Origin: an uncultured Roseburia sp. | Lineage (GTDB): Bacteria; Bacillota; Clostridia; Lachnospirales; Lachnospiraceae | Assembly (NCBI GenBank): GCA_900548205.1 | Contig: URJS01000024.1 | Coordinates: 1-27,501, forward strand | Direction: 5' to 3' | Length of the DNA: 27,501 nucleotides | Shown: positions 1 to 7,514 of the stretch, piece after piece | How positions within the stretch are numbered: position 1 is the stretch's first letter | Layout: every line of letters starts with the position of its first letter | The notes under the pieces: generated by a model | Seen by the model: the letters and a program-made list of their open reading frames with translations, nothing else | The model's database searches: none | Told to the model about the DNA's origin: nothing | Made by a program: the position numbers and the translations under genes

Positions 1-52
<52 letters not shown>

Positions 53-360
53 AAATTTGATTCTGTCCAGATTAAATCTGGCTGATCTTGGTTGCACCAA
101 GATTTACTGTTTTAAGGTTCTTCTATTTTATATAGAAGTGTTCGTCTGCAAACCAAGCTTTTTTAGTTTGACAGCTTGAAATCTCTTTTGGATATCCAGA
201 CTTAGCAAAGCCTTTCATATCCCAGAAGAAAATCGCTGATTTTCTTCTAATGATTCAGATTTTCTGAATCTATTGAATCTTTCAAGGTTTATTCACTGTT
301 CAGTTATCAATGTGCTGTGAGGCTTTTCAACCTCTGTCGCAAATCTGTTCAAGCGACAGC
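53..360 (-). promoter_or_regulatory. rRNA operon leader with several hairpins
   Basis: This stretch has no credible protein gene and lies between the P2 promoter and mature 16S. It contains perfect inverted repeats: 85-92/96-103 (8 bp, 3-nt loop), 224-233/239-248 (10 bp, 5-nt loop), 252-259/263-270 (8 bp, 3-nt loop) and 334-340/353-359 (7 bp, at the start of the P2 transcript). The part around 291-314 reads on the minus strand as an ATTGATAACTGAACAGTGAA-type segment, similar to the boxA-region sequences found before rRNAs in Firmicutes. The likely roles are antitermination and the RNase III processing stem of pre-16S. The hairpins are seen directly. The roles are inferred from rRNA leaders in general. 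Confidence 0.75.
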
Positions 361-366
361 TTAGTT

Positions 367-395
367 ACTATATCACTTTGAATCATATTTGTCAA
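367..395 (-). promoter_or_regulatory. rRNA promoter P2 (proximal)
   Basis: On the minus strand there is a perfect -35 TTGACA (395-390), a 17-bp spacer and a -10 TATAGT (372-367). The predicted start is near 360. The DNA upstream of the -35 (about 396-425) is a run of A and T, like an UP element. It is about 310 nt from the mature 16S end. Confidence 0.85.
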
Positions 396-479
396 CAACT
401 TTTTTCATTTTTTAAATTACTTTTTAATCATTCCCACGGTTTCCTGTGTGCATCCCACTGTCCTGCGGTCAGCTTGTTT

Positions 480-508
480 ATATTAGCACCAATGTTTTTG
501 ATTGTCAA
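480..508 (-). promoter_or_regulatory. rRNA promoter P1 (distal)
   Basis: On the minus strand there is a perfect -35 TTGACA (508-503), a 17-bp spacer and a -10 TAATAT (485-480), preceded by A-rich UP-like sequence. It lies 113 bp upstream of P2, which gives the tandem P1/P2 layout usual for rRNA operons. The stretch 509-597 between it and the radA stop has no clear terminator, so radA transcripts may read into the rRNA leader. Confidence 0.83.
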
Positions 509-597
509 CACTCTTTTTGCTTTTTCGACAAAGAAAGTCTTTTGCCGGAAATTATACTTATTGTTTATACAATTCCCGACAATCACCATTCTTCCCC

Positions 598-1965
598 CTA
601 TTTCATCACATAATGCATGGCATCCTTCACAGTATTTGCGCCGACAAGACGAATTCCCTGCACCTCTTTCATATTTGTACGACATACTTCCGGCAGGATA
701 CAAGTATGGAAGCCAAGCTTTTTTGCCTCAAGAACTCTTTGCTCTGCCATGCTGACTGCCCGCACTTCACCGCTGAGCCCTACCTCCCCAAAACAGATTG
801 TTTTTTCATCAATCGGTTTTTCCTTATAACTTGAGATCAAAGCCAAAACAACGCCAAGATCGATCGCCGGCTCATTCATACGGATACCACCTGTAATATT
901 AATATAAGCATCACAGCTCCCAAGCTGTAACCCCAATCTCTTTTCAAGCACTGCCATCAGCAGGTTCACACGGTTTAAGTCTGTTCCTGCCGCTGTCCTG
1001 CGCGGGATCCCAAAATTCGTATGACACACCAATGCCTGCACCTCAAGCAAGATCGGTCTTGTTCCTTCCATAGAGCATGCTACGACGGACCCGGACGCGC
1101 CCTCCGGCTTCCCGCTGAGCATAAATTCCGATGGATTCTCAACCTCCTCCAATCCGCTTTGCCGCATTTCAAAAACTCCGATCTCATTTGTAGAGCCAAA
1201 ACGGTTTTTTACACCGCGCAAAATACGGTAGGCTGCATGCCGGTCTCCCTCAAAATATAAAACCGTATCTACCATATGCTCCAGAACTCTCGGTCCCGCC
1301 ACAACGCCTTCCTTTGTCACATGTCCGACAATAAAGACAGAAATCCCGCGTCCCTTCGCGATCTGCATCAGCGTACCGGTCGATTCGCGCACCTGTGAAA
1401 CGCTCCCCGGCGCAGAGGTGACATTCTCATGGTACATCGTCTGAATCGAGTCAATCACAACAATCTGCGGCTTTTCGCGATCTATGACTTTTTCAATCGT
1501 CTCAAGGTTCGTCTCGCACAAAAGGCTTAGACTCTCCCCAAAGGTTCCGATGCGCTCTGCGCGAAGCTTGATCTGCTGTAAGGATTCTTCTCCCGATATG
1601 TAAAGGACCTTTATTTTTTGCATCGAAAGATTTCTGCATACCTGAAGCAGAAGCGTCGATTTTCCAATCCCCGGATCGCCTCCCACTAGGATCAGAGAAC
1701 CCTGTACGATACCTCCTCCAAGCACGCGATCCAATTCTCCAAGCCTTGTCGATACGCGTTCGTCATGCTTCATCTCTATCGCAGAGAGAGGAACCGCTCT
1801 CACAGCCTCACCATCTGCCGACTTTCCCTTTCCGGCACTTTTTTTATCGATCATCTCCTCCACAAACGTATTCCATTCACGGCATCCCGGGCACTGCCCA
1901 AGCCATTTTCCCGATTCATAGCCGCAATTTTGACAAAAATATACAGTTGTTTTTCCTTTTGCCAT
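598..1965 (-). CDS. radA: DNA repair protein RadA (Sms)
   Basis: The 455-aa product is full length for RadA, a RecA-like ATPase that helps branch migration and processing of recombination intermediates. In order it has a C4 zinc finger (C11, C14, C25, C28), a RecA-type core with Walker A GGDPGIGKST (about residues 95-104), the RadA-specific KNRFG motif (about 253-257), and a C-terminal Lon-protease-like domain of the RadA type. The ATG at 1965 follows a GGAGGAG ribosome site. In many Clostridia radA lies directly after clpC. Here two small genes separate them, and radA ends about 90 bp before the rRNA promoters. Identification is secure. Confidence 0.97.
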   Translation of the reverse strand: MAKGKTTVYFCQNCGYESGKWLGQCPGCREWNTFVEEMIDKKSAGKGKSADGEAVRAVPLSAIEMKHDERVSTRLGELDRVLGGGIVQGSLILVGGDPGIGKSTLLLQVCRNLSMQKIKVLYISGEESLQQIKLRAERIGTFGESLSLLCETNLETIEKVIDREKPQIVVIDSIQTMYHENVTSAPGSVSQVRESTGTLMQIAKGRGISVFIVGHVTKEGVVAGPRVLEHMVDTVLYFEGDRHAAYRILRGVKNRFGSTNEIGVFEMRQSGLEEVENPSEFMLSGKPEGASGSVVACSMEGTRPILLEVQALVCHTNFGIPRRTAAGTDLNRVNLLMAVLEKRLGLQLGSCDAYINITGGIRMNEPAIDLGVVLALISSYKEKPIDEKTICFGEVGLSGEVRAVSMAEQRVLEAKKLGFHTCILPEVCRTNMKEVQGIRLVGANTVKDAMHYVMK

Positions 1966-2057
1966 TTCTCCTCCATTCTATTTTTCCCGTAAAAAATCTG
2001 TAAAACTAAAATTTTATTGCAAATGATAGCATCCTCTGCACTTTTTCTTTTTGTTTG

Positions 2058-2066
2058 TGATATAAT
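2058..2066 (+). promoter_or_regulatory. Extended -10 promoter for the antitoxin leader
   Basis: TGATATAAT at 2058-2066 is a perfect TGn extended -10 element. No good -35 is present at the 17-bp position, which extended -10 promoters can tolerate. The predicted start is near 2073, on the strand opposite to radA. I see no second promoter between here and the small gene at 2214. Confidence 0.6.
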
Positions 2067-2072
2067 AGAATT

Positions 2073-2166
2073 CATCTACAAAAGACGAGGTGGAATCCGC
2101 AACGATACGGATGCTGCCATGTCCCACACGACTATTTGTTCCCGGGCGAAAACAAATAGCTTTTTT
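2073..2166 (+). ncRNA. Short leader RNA or sRNA ending in an intrinsic terminator
   Basis: From the predicted start near 2073 to the T-run at 2161-2166 there is a roughly 94-nt transcript with no credible reading frame. It can fold a stem from the TCCG/CGGA pair around 2095-2112, enclosed by GTGG and CCAC, followed by the terminator hairpin. It either stands alone as a small RNA or is a regulatory leader that attenuates the gene at 2214. I could not match it to a riboswitch class. The RNA is inferred from promoter plus terminator only. Confidence 0.45.
2132..2166 (+). terminator. Intrinsic terminator inside the antitoxin 5' leader
   Basis: CTATTTGTT (2132-2140) and AACAAATAG (2151-2159) form a perfect 9-bp stem with a 10-nt loop, followed by C and six T residues (2161-2166). 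It lies between the extended -10 promoter and the start codon at 2214, so transcription of that gene would have to read through it. Confidence 0.75.
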
Positions 2167-2213
2167 GCGCTTTCTCTTTGTAATGATCCGCCCAGAAACG
2201 AGGAGTGATACAA

Positions 2214-2402
2214 ATGAATTATGTTACATTATCAGACTTTCTCTCTCAGGCAGAATCCATGATCAACAATGCCATCTTAAATGAGGAATTTACAACTATC
2301 CAAACGAAAGACGGGAATGCCGTTCTCATCTCGGAACAGCAATACAGCTGTCTGTTAGACACTCTATTGCGGAAATCCCAAAGCAGCCGTGTGACACGAT
2401 AA
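2214..2402 (+). CDS. Phd/YefM-like antitoxin, orphan
   Basis: The product is a 62-aa protein. An AGGAG site at 2201-2205 sits 8 nt before the ATG at 2214, which favours this start over the GTG at 2205. The pattern resembles the N-terminal DNA-binding half of Phd/YefM antitoxins: an opening NYVTLSDFL helix, a central FTTIQTKDGNAVLISEQQY strand-turn and an ending LLDTLL. No RelE, Doc or similar toxin gene follows. The downstream DNA runs straight into a strong terminator and then an oppositely oriented gene. It may be a solitary regulator or the remnant of a toxin-antitoxin pair. The family call rests on pattern recognition only. Confidence 0.65.
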   Translation: MNYVTLSDFLSQAESMINNAILNEEFTTIQTKDGNAVLISEQQYSCLLDTLLRKSQSSRVTR

Positions 2403-2470
2403 ACCCGCACAGCTGTCAAGCCCCCCGCAAATAGCGGGCTTCCCGCTTCACGAGTCTCTCCCTATGCGAA

Positions 2471-2517
2471 AATATCCGCCGGATGAAAGAAAAGAGGTCT
2501 TTCATCCGGCGGATATT
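2471..2517. terminator. Bidirectional intrinsic terminator with a 20-bp perfect stem
   Basis: The arms 2471-2490 and 2498-2517 are exact reverse complements (20 bp) around a 7-nt loop. T-rich sequence follows the stem on the plus strand, and a short T-run follows it on the minus strand. It sits between the converging antitoxin gene (stop 2402) and the 136-aa gene (stop 2528) and can serve both. The stretch 2403-2470 between the antitoxin stop and the stem shows only a short GC-rich repeat (AGCGGGCTTCCCGCT region). Confidence 0.9.
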
Positions 2518-2527
2518 TTATACGACT

Positions 2528-2938
2528 CTAGCATTTACAAACAGACACTCTTACCGGCTTTTCTCCCAGTTCAACGCTGAGACTCAGCTTGCCGCCAAGA
2601 TTGGTCTTCATCTGTCCCGCATCCGATCCGTCAATACAGATGTCATACTCCGTCTCATCCTCAAGCTCTACCGTAAGCTGTGCATCCTCCCAGCCTTCTA
2701 CCAGAAATTCAATCCCCGTATCTGTTGCCCTTAAGCCTGCCACAGCAGTCCCCGGTACAGACTCATAGACAAACATCCCGTTACGCTCCAGCTTGGTAAG
2801 CTCACGGCAGGTCTTTACCTTATAAACATCTCCCTGATGCTCGAAATTATCCAGCTTTGCCTTTGTGCTCAAAGAGTAGTCTCCAAAGCTGATCGTTCCA
2901 TCTGCCTCCGAACGAATTAACTCACTAATCACAGCCAT
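2528..2938 (-). CDS. Conserved small protein of unknown function (endosialidase-annotated type)
   Basis: The 136-aa product starts at the ATG at 2938, five bases after a perfect AGGAGG (2949-2944). The in-frame start at 2956 lies upstream of that site and is less likely. There is no signal peptide or membrane segment, and the composition is acidic and beta-rich. It opens with AVISELIRSEADGTISFGDY and contains MFVYESVPGTAV. From memory, similar Lachnospiraceae proteins carry the label 'endosialidase', but I see no sialidase catalytic motif and would not assign that activity. It has its own promoter (3016-3044) and terminator, so it is probably monocistronic between clpC and radA. Confidence 0.8.
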   Translation of the reverse strand: MAVISELIRSEADGTISFGDYSLSTKAKLDNFEHQGDVYKVKTCRELTKLERNGMFVYESVPGTAVAGLRATDTGIEFLVEGWEDAQLTVELEDETEYDICIDGSDAGQMKTNLGGKLSLSVELGEKPVRVSVCKC

Positions 2939-2953
2939 CTTATCCTCCTGCGC

Positions 2954-2988
2954 CACAGCTTAAAAGGCAAAAAGCTTTTTAAACTGTG
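2954..2988 (-). promoter_or_regulatory. 5' UTR hairpin next to the ribosome site of the 136-aa gene
   Basis: In the minus-strand RNA, 2988-2974 pairs with 2968-2954 at 14 of 15 positions (one G-U wobble counted as paired, one mismatch) around a five-U loop. The stem ends about 4 nt before the AGGAGG. It could protect the 5' end or modulate ribosome access. The pairing is seen directly; the function is inferred. Confidence 0.6.
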
Positions 2989-3012
2989 CTAATATTGTAA
3001 AAATATGATAGT

Positions 3013-3044
3013 CTTATTATATAATAAGCCTTGTCGTATTTCCA
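3013..3044 (-). promoter_or_regulatory. Promoter of the 136-aa gene embedded in a palindrome
   Basis: On the minus strand there is a -35 TGGAAA (3044-3039, 4 of 6 matches), a 17-bp spacer and a perfect -10 TATAAT (3021-3016). The -10 lies inside the exact 16-bp palindrome CTTATTATATAATAAG (3013-3028), so a dimeric repressor could bind there. The transcript would have a 5' UTR of about 70 nt. clpC ends at 3073, just upstream, with no obvious terminator. Confidence 0.6.
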
Positions 3045-3072
3045 GTAGTTTCGCTGACATTTAAGGATTTTT

Positions 3073-5529
3073 TTACTTTTCTTTTGTCTCAAATGCAATC
3101 TCGTTCTTTCTTGTAGTAACGATCACCTGCATTCCGTTCTTTACCGTTCCATCCAAAAGCAGCTGTGCCAGCTTGTCTTCCACCTCATTCTGCAGCTTTC
3201 TGCGCAGCGGTCTTGCGCCGTATTTCGGCTCATACGCTTTTTCTACAATATAATTTTTGGCTCCATCGCGCACCAGCAGCTCTATGTTCAGCTGTTTTTG
3301 GCAGCGCTGTGTCAGCTCCTTTGCCAGCAAGCCGACAATCTGCTTCATGTCTGCTTTATTCAAAGAGCGGAATACGATCGTCTCGTCGATACGATTTAAA
3401 AATTCCGGCTTGAAAATACGGCGCACTTCCTCCATGACGCTGCTTTTCATGTGCTCGTAATTCTGTTTTTCATCCTGCGAGGAGGCAAAGCCAAGTCTTT
3501 TTGGCTCTACAATCGCCTGCGCCCCCGCATTCGACGTCATAATGATAATGGTATTCTTGAAATCTACCTTCCTTCCCTGCGAATCCGTGATATGACCGTC
3601 ATCGAGTACCTGAAGAAGAATGTTAAAAACATCGGGATGCGCCTTCTCAATCTCATCGAAAAGTATCACGGAATATGGATTGCGGCGCACCTTCTCGCTG
3701 AGCTGTCCGCCGTCCTCATGACCCACATAGCCGGGCGGCGAACCGATCAGCTTAGAGACACTGTGCTTTTCCATATATTCAGACATATCCACACGGATCA
3801 TCGCCTGCTCCTGCCCGAACACTGCTTCCGCCAATGCTTTTGATATTTCTGTCTTTCCGACTCCGGTGGGTCCAAGAAACAGGAAGGAGCCGATCGGACG
3901 TCTCGGGTCCTTTAGACCGACACGCCCGCGGCGCACTGCCTTTGCCACCGCCGTCACGGCTTCCTCCTGCCCGATCACCCGCTTATGCAGCGTTTCTTCG
4001 AGCCGGCGCAGTCTTGCCGCCTCTCCCTCCGTCAATTTTTTGACCGGTATCTTCGTCCAGCCGGAAACAACCTCCGCAATTTCATCCTCACCGACCAGAT
4101 ACTGCCGCCGTCCAAGCTCCCGCTTCGCCTTCGCTTCCAGCTTTGTTCTTTTTTCCTCTAGCTCCTGTTTTTCCTTTTCCGCAAGCCTTGCCGCTTCCAA
4201 ATCCCCATCTGTAAGAGCCTGCTCCAATTCGTTTTCTTTTTTAGTAATCTGCTCCCGCAGCGCCGCCATTTCCTTCGGCGTTTTTCCGACAGCGAGACGA
4301 ACCTTGGCAGCTGCCTCATCCATTAGATCGATCGCCTTATCGGGAAGAAAACGGTCGTTTAAATAGCGCGCGGACAACCGCACTGCTGCGCGCAGCGCCT
4401 CATCCGTAATCGTCACACCGTGGTGCTTCTCATAACGGCTTCTTAGACCCTGCAAAATTTCTACGGTTTCCTCCTCGCTCGGCTCCTCAACGACTACAGG
4501 CTGGAATCTGCGCTCGAGCGCCGCGTCCTTTTCAATGTACTTCCGATATTCTTCCATCGTCGTCGCTCCGATGACCTGCACCTCTGCGCGTGCCAACGCC
4601 GGCTTTAGGATATTTGACGCATCAATCGCTCCCTCCGCTCCGCCAGCACCGATGATGGTGTGTATCTCGTCAATAAATAAAAGAATATTGCCCGCCCGTT
4701 TTACCTCAGAAAGAACTTTTTTGATCCGCTCCTCAAATTCTCCGCGGTACTTTGAACCCGCAACGATTCCTGACAGATCCAAAGCCACAACACGCTTCCC
4801 AAGCACGGTGTCCGGCACAATTCCCGCAGCAATGCGTTCAGCAATTCCCTCAATAATCGCCGTCTTTCCGACCCCCGGTTCTCCGATCAGACACGGATTA
4901 TTTTTGGTCCTCCTGCTTAAAATCTGGATCACGCGCTCAATTTCTTTTTCCCTTCCGACTACCGGATCTAAGCCCCCCTCCGCAGAGAGCGCCGTTAAGT
5001 CTCTGGAATACTGATCCAGCACCGCAGTCGTCTCCGCATTCTTCTTTCTTCCCGGTCTCCCGTTCTGAAAATCTTCTTTATAAAGGTTCGCATCCTCTCC
5101 CATTGCAAGCAATGTATCGACATACATTTTTTGAATATTAACGGAAAGTGTATTTAACAGTCTCGCCGCAACGCATTCCGGTTCTTTGACGATCGCAAGC
5201 AAAATATGCTCCGTACCGATCAACTCCGAACGAAACCGCTCTGCCTCCTTATTGGCTCCCGCAAGTACACGCTCAACTCTCGGCGAATACCCCTCCGGTT
5301 CTAAAATCGCCGCAGACTGCCCGGGTGCGATCAGCTCCTCGATCAGCTTGAGTACCTTATCCAGTTCTACGCCGTTTTCTTTCAGGACCTGTGCGGCAAC
5401 ACCTGTATTTTCCTTAAGAAGCCCCAACAAAATATGCTCTGTTCCGATATAATTATGATGCATGGCTCTTGACATGCGCGCTGCAATATCAAGCGCACGC
5501 TTTGCCTTTCCTGTGTATGGTATCTGCAT
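3073..5529 (-). CDS. clpC: ATP-dependent Clp protease ATP-binding subunit ClpC
   Basis: The 818-aa product is full length for ClpC, the AAA+ unfoldase that feeds proteins to ClpP. It has a double Clp-N repeat (about 1-145), AAA module 1 with Walker A GEPGVGKT (216-223) and Walker B LLFIDEIH (283-290), a middle coiled-coil domain (about 410-470), AAA module 2 with Walker A GPTGVGKT (553-560) and Walker B VILFDEIE (621-628), and an LGF tripeptide (about 679-681) where ClpC contacts ClpP. The start at 5529 follows AAGGAGGAG. No ctsR, mcsA or mcsB precedes it, unlike the classical Bacillus operon. Instead it follows the cohesin-like surface gene by 27 bp and may be read from that promoter. Confidence 0.97.
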   Translation of the reverse strand: MQIPYTGKAKRALDIAARMSRAMHHNYIGTEHILLGLLKENTGVAAQVLKENGVELDKVLKLIEELIAPGQSAAILEPEGYSPRVERVLAGANKEAERFRSELIGTEHILLAIVKEPECVAARLLNTLSVNIQKMYVDTLLAMGEDANLYKEDFQNGRPGRKKNAETTAVLDQYSRDLTALSAEGGLDPVVGREKEIERVIQILSRRTKNNPCLIGEPGVGKTAIIEGIAERIAAGIVPDTVLGKRVVALDLSGIVAGSKYRGEFEERIKKVLSEVKRAGNILLFIDEIHTIIGAGGAEGAIDASNILKPALARAEVQVIGATTMEEYRKYIEKDAALERRFQPVVVEEPSEEETVEILQGLRSRYEKHHGVTITDEALRAAVRLSARYLNDRFLPDKAIDLMDEAAAKVRLAVGKTPKEMAALREQITKKENELEQALTDGDLEAARLAEKEKQELEEKRTKLEAKAKRELGRRQYLVGEDEIAEVVSGWTKIPVKKLTEGEAARLRRLEETLHKRVIGQEEAVTAVAKAVRRGRVGLKDPRRPIGSFLFLGPTGVGKTEISKALAEAVFGQEQAMIRVDMSEYMEKHSVSKLIGSPPGYVGHEDGGQLSEKVRRNPYSVILFDEIEKAHPDVFNILLQVLDDGHITDSQGRKVDFKNTIIIMTSNAGAQAIVEPKRLGFASSQDEKQNYEHMKSSVMEEVRRIFKPEFLNRIDETIVFRSLNKADMKQIVGLLAKELTQRCQKQLNIELLVRDGAKNYIVEKAYEPKYGARPLRRKLQNEVEDKLAQLLLDGTVKNGMQVIVTTRKNEIAFETKEK

Positions 5530-5556
5530 ATTCTCCTCCTTCCATCTGGTAATTTT

Positions 5557-7479
5557 TTATAAATCATTAAAATCAATAATCTCCAACTGATCGGATGTGC
5601 GCGCCTTCTCTCCGCTGCCGTCCTTTTTTCCCTGCGGCTGCCGCTTTCCTGGTCTGCTCTCCTTTTCTTCTCCGGCTGCATCTTCCTCATCATCCGCCAA
5701 GGTCTCCCCAGCTTCGTCAGTCTCCCAGTCTTCCTCATCGATCAGATCATCTCCGGTCTCGTCAATATCCTCCTCGTCCCCCTCCGGAAAGTCTTCGTCG
5801 TCCGCATCGGTCGTCTCGTCCATATCCTCCTCATCTCTGAAGTCACTATCATCCTCCTCCCAGAGATCATCCTCCGACAGCTCTCCAGCGCCTTTATTCC
5901 GAAACCGGAAAAGCAAAAGATTTATGATCACGATCACCAAAACGGCGATCACAAAGCCCATCACCGCCATTGCCGTTCGCGCAAAGGTTTTCTCATCATC
6001 GTATTGCTCGGAAAGCGCCGCATATTCCTCCTGAAGTTCTTGAAGCTCCGCCGTCTGCACTTCCCCTTCTCCCGCAAGATCAGTCGAAAGCCTTTGATAC
6101 GTTCCCTCTAACGAGTCATACTGATACCAGTTTTCCGTTCCCTCATGGTTGATGCCGTAAAATACATAAAACGCCGATACGATTTCAGATTCGCTTTCTG
6201 CCGTCTGCTGGTATGCCGTTATCGTGCGTACTTCATCCACCGAAAGGCTTGTCTGCATATACTGCTCGGGAATCACCGCGTCTACCGGCGCCAGGAGCGC
6301 GATCACATATTTCTCCCCATTTGCAAAACGCACAAACGGATAGACAGTATCTCTTGTCTCATCGTAGACAAAAAAGCTTCCCGCAGCCTTCTGCCCCTCG
6401 GGAGGATTCTGCGGTGTCATCCACAAGAGATTTAAAGACCCCTTCGTATAGCTTACGTCTTTATACGACGTTCCATGATAATTAATTGTATTTTCCTGAA
6501 AATCTGCGGGAATATCCTCCGCTGCAAATTTCTCGGAAATCTCATATGCAGCGCCGTTGACCGTTACAACAGCCTCCGGCTGTTCTGTCTCAGGCTCCTT
6601 GGTCTCCGTTTCCTCAGGCTTTGTCTGCTCCTCTGTCGGTTTTTCCTCTGCCGCTCCCGCCTGCTTTGTGACCTTGACCGTATAGGTTGCCGTCACACCG
6701 TTTTCTGCCTTTACGACGATCTTTATATTATTTACGCCTTCCTTTAAATTCTGGTTGCCGGTTACGGATTCCACCACCGCCTTCTCGTTCGCCGGAACTG
6801 CGGACACTACAACGCTTGTCACATCGCTTCCCACCGTCGCCGTATAGGAAGTCTTATTATATGCAAACGCCGGAGAAAGCGTTCCCGGAGAGATCGTAAG
6901 GCTTTTTAAGGAATTGTCTGCAGACAGCGATTCCGCAGGCGCTCCCTGCGTATTACCGCCGGTATTTCCGCCGCCCGATGTGCTGCCGCCGGTATTTCCA
7001 CCACCAGTATTTCCACCGCCAGCATTGCCGCCGCTTCCTGTTCCGCCGCCTGCCGCGTTATTTACCGTGACAGAAGCGCTGCTGCCCTCCATAGAACTCA
7101 GTTCTTCTACCGTATCAAATAAAATTCCATCCGTCGCAGATAAGGAAACGGCGCTTGTCCCCGCGCCGACCGCCTTTAGCGTGATCGTAAAGCTGTCGCC
7201 GTTGATCAGTCTGCTGCCGCCGCCCCCGTTTGAATCTACCGAGGAACTGACAAATTCCAGAACGCTTGCATCCCATGAGAGCGTCATGGTCGCCACGACT
7301 TTCTCTCCCGCAGGTCCCGACGCTTTTCCTGTTACCGTAACGGTATCTCCGATATTCACACTACCTGAGGAAACGGACAACGATGTCTTTCCCGCTGCCG
7401 CCCAAACGACAGTATCAGGAATCAATAATCCCAGACAGATACATAGCATCATCAAATATGCGCTGATTCTTTTTCTCAT
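5557..7479 (-). CDS. Membrane-anchored surface protein with cohesin-like and cadherin-like domains
   Basis: The 640-aa product starts at the ATG at 7479, preceded by AAAGGAG (13-nt spacing). An in-frame ATG at 7515 overlaps the upstream stop but has no ribosome site. Layout: signal peptide (1-28), cohesin-like beta-sandwich (about 31-140, with VNIGDTVTV and LSWDASVLEFVS), Gly/Asn-rich linker (about 143-180), cadherin-like beta-sandwich (about 190-272), Glu/Pro/Thr linker, an unassigned extracellular domain (about 304-465), a short coiled coil, one transmembrane helix (about 502-524) and a very acidic cytoplasmic tail (about 530-605) ending in EIIDFNDL. It sits directly downstream of a dockerin-bearing glucosaminidase, so it may anchor that enzyme. 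No SPaseII lipobox or LPXTG motif is present. The cohesin call is by pattern only. Confidence 0.85.
   Translation of the reverse strand: MRKRISAYLMMLCICLGLLIPDTVVWAAAGKTSLSVSSGSVNIGDTVTVTGKASGPAGEKVVATMTLSWDASVLEFVSSSVDSNGGGGSRLINGDSFTITLKAVGAGTSAVSLSATDGILFDTVEELSSMEGSSASVTVNNAAGGGTGSGGNAGGGNTGGGNTGGSTSGGGNTGGNTQGAPAESLSADNSLKSLTISPGTLSPAFAYNKTSYTATVGSDVTSVVVSAVPANEKAVVESVTGNQNLKEGVNNIKIVVKAENGVTATYTVKVTKQAGAAEEKPTEEQTKPEETETKEPETEQPEAVVTVNGAAYEISEKFAAEDIPADFQENTINYHGTSYKDVSYTKGSLNLLWMTPQNPPEGQKAAGSFFVYDETRDTVYPFVRFANGEKYVIALLAPVDAVIPEQYMQTSLSVDEVRTITAYQQTAESESEIVSAFYVFYGINHEGTENWYQYDSLEGTYQRLSTDLAGEGEVQTAELQELQEEYAALSEQYDDEKTFARTAMAVMGFVIAVLVIVIINLLLFRFRNKGAGELSEDDLWEEDDSDFRDEEDMDETTDADDEDFPEGDEEDIDETGDDLIDEEDWETDEAGETLADDEEDAAGEEKESRPGKRQPQGKKDGSGEKARTSDQLEIIDFNDL
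6943..7053 (-). repeat. Low-complexity Gly/Asn/Thr linker repeats within the cohesin-like gene
   Basis: Short in-frame repeats encoding GGGNTGG-type units join the cohesin-like and cadherin-like domains. At DNA level the unit resembles GGTATTTCCACC on the plus strand, repeated with small changes. Such tracts can vary in copy number between strains. Confidence 0.75.
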
Positions 7480-7514
7480 AAGGTACTCTATACTCCTTTC
7501 TACGCTTCGCTGCA

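Noticed and set aside
551..556. TATAAT on the minus strand upstream of P1, a possible third rRNA promoter.
   Set aside because: No acceptable -35 at 16-18 bp and no extended -10 element.
378..755. Plus-strand frames over the rRNA promoters.
   Set aside because: They cover promoter DNA and the radA 3' end, and have no ribosome site.
2085..2100. GAGGTGGAATCCGC in the leader resembles the T-box antiterminator core.
   Set aside because: It differs from the core (an extra base within the GGTGG-ACCGC segment), the leader is far too short for a T-box, and the downstream gene is not amino-acid related.
3866..5014. Two plus-strand open frames (166 and 159 codons) opposite clpC.
   Set aside because: Ser/Pro/Ala-rich reverse images of the ClpC coding sequence.
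6943..7053. Short spaced repeats that could suggest a CRISPR array.
   Set aside because: The units are about 12 bp, in frame, without spacers, and encode a Gly-rich linker.
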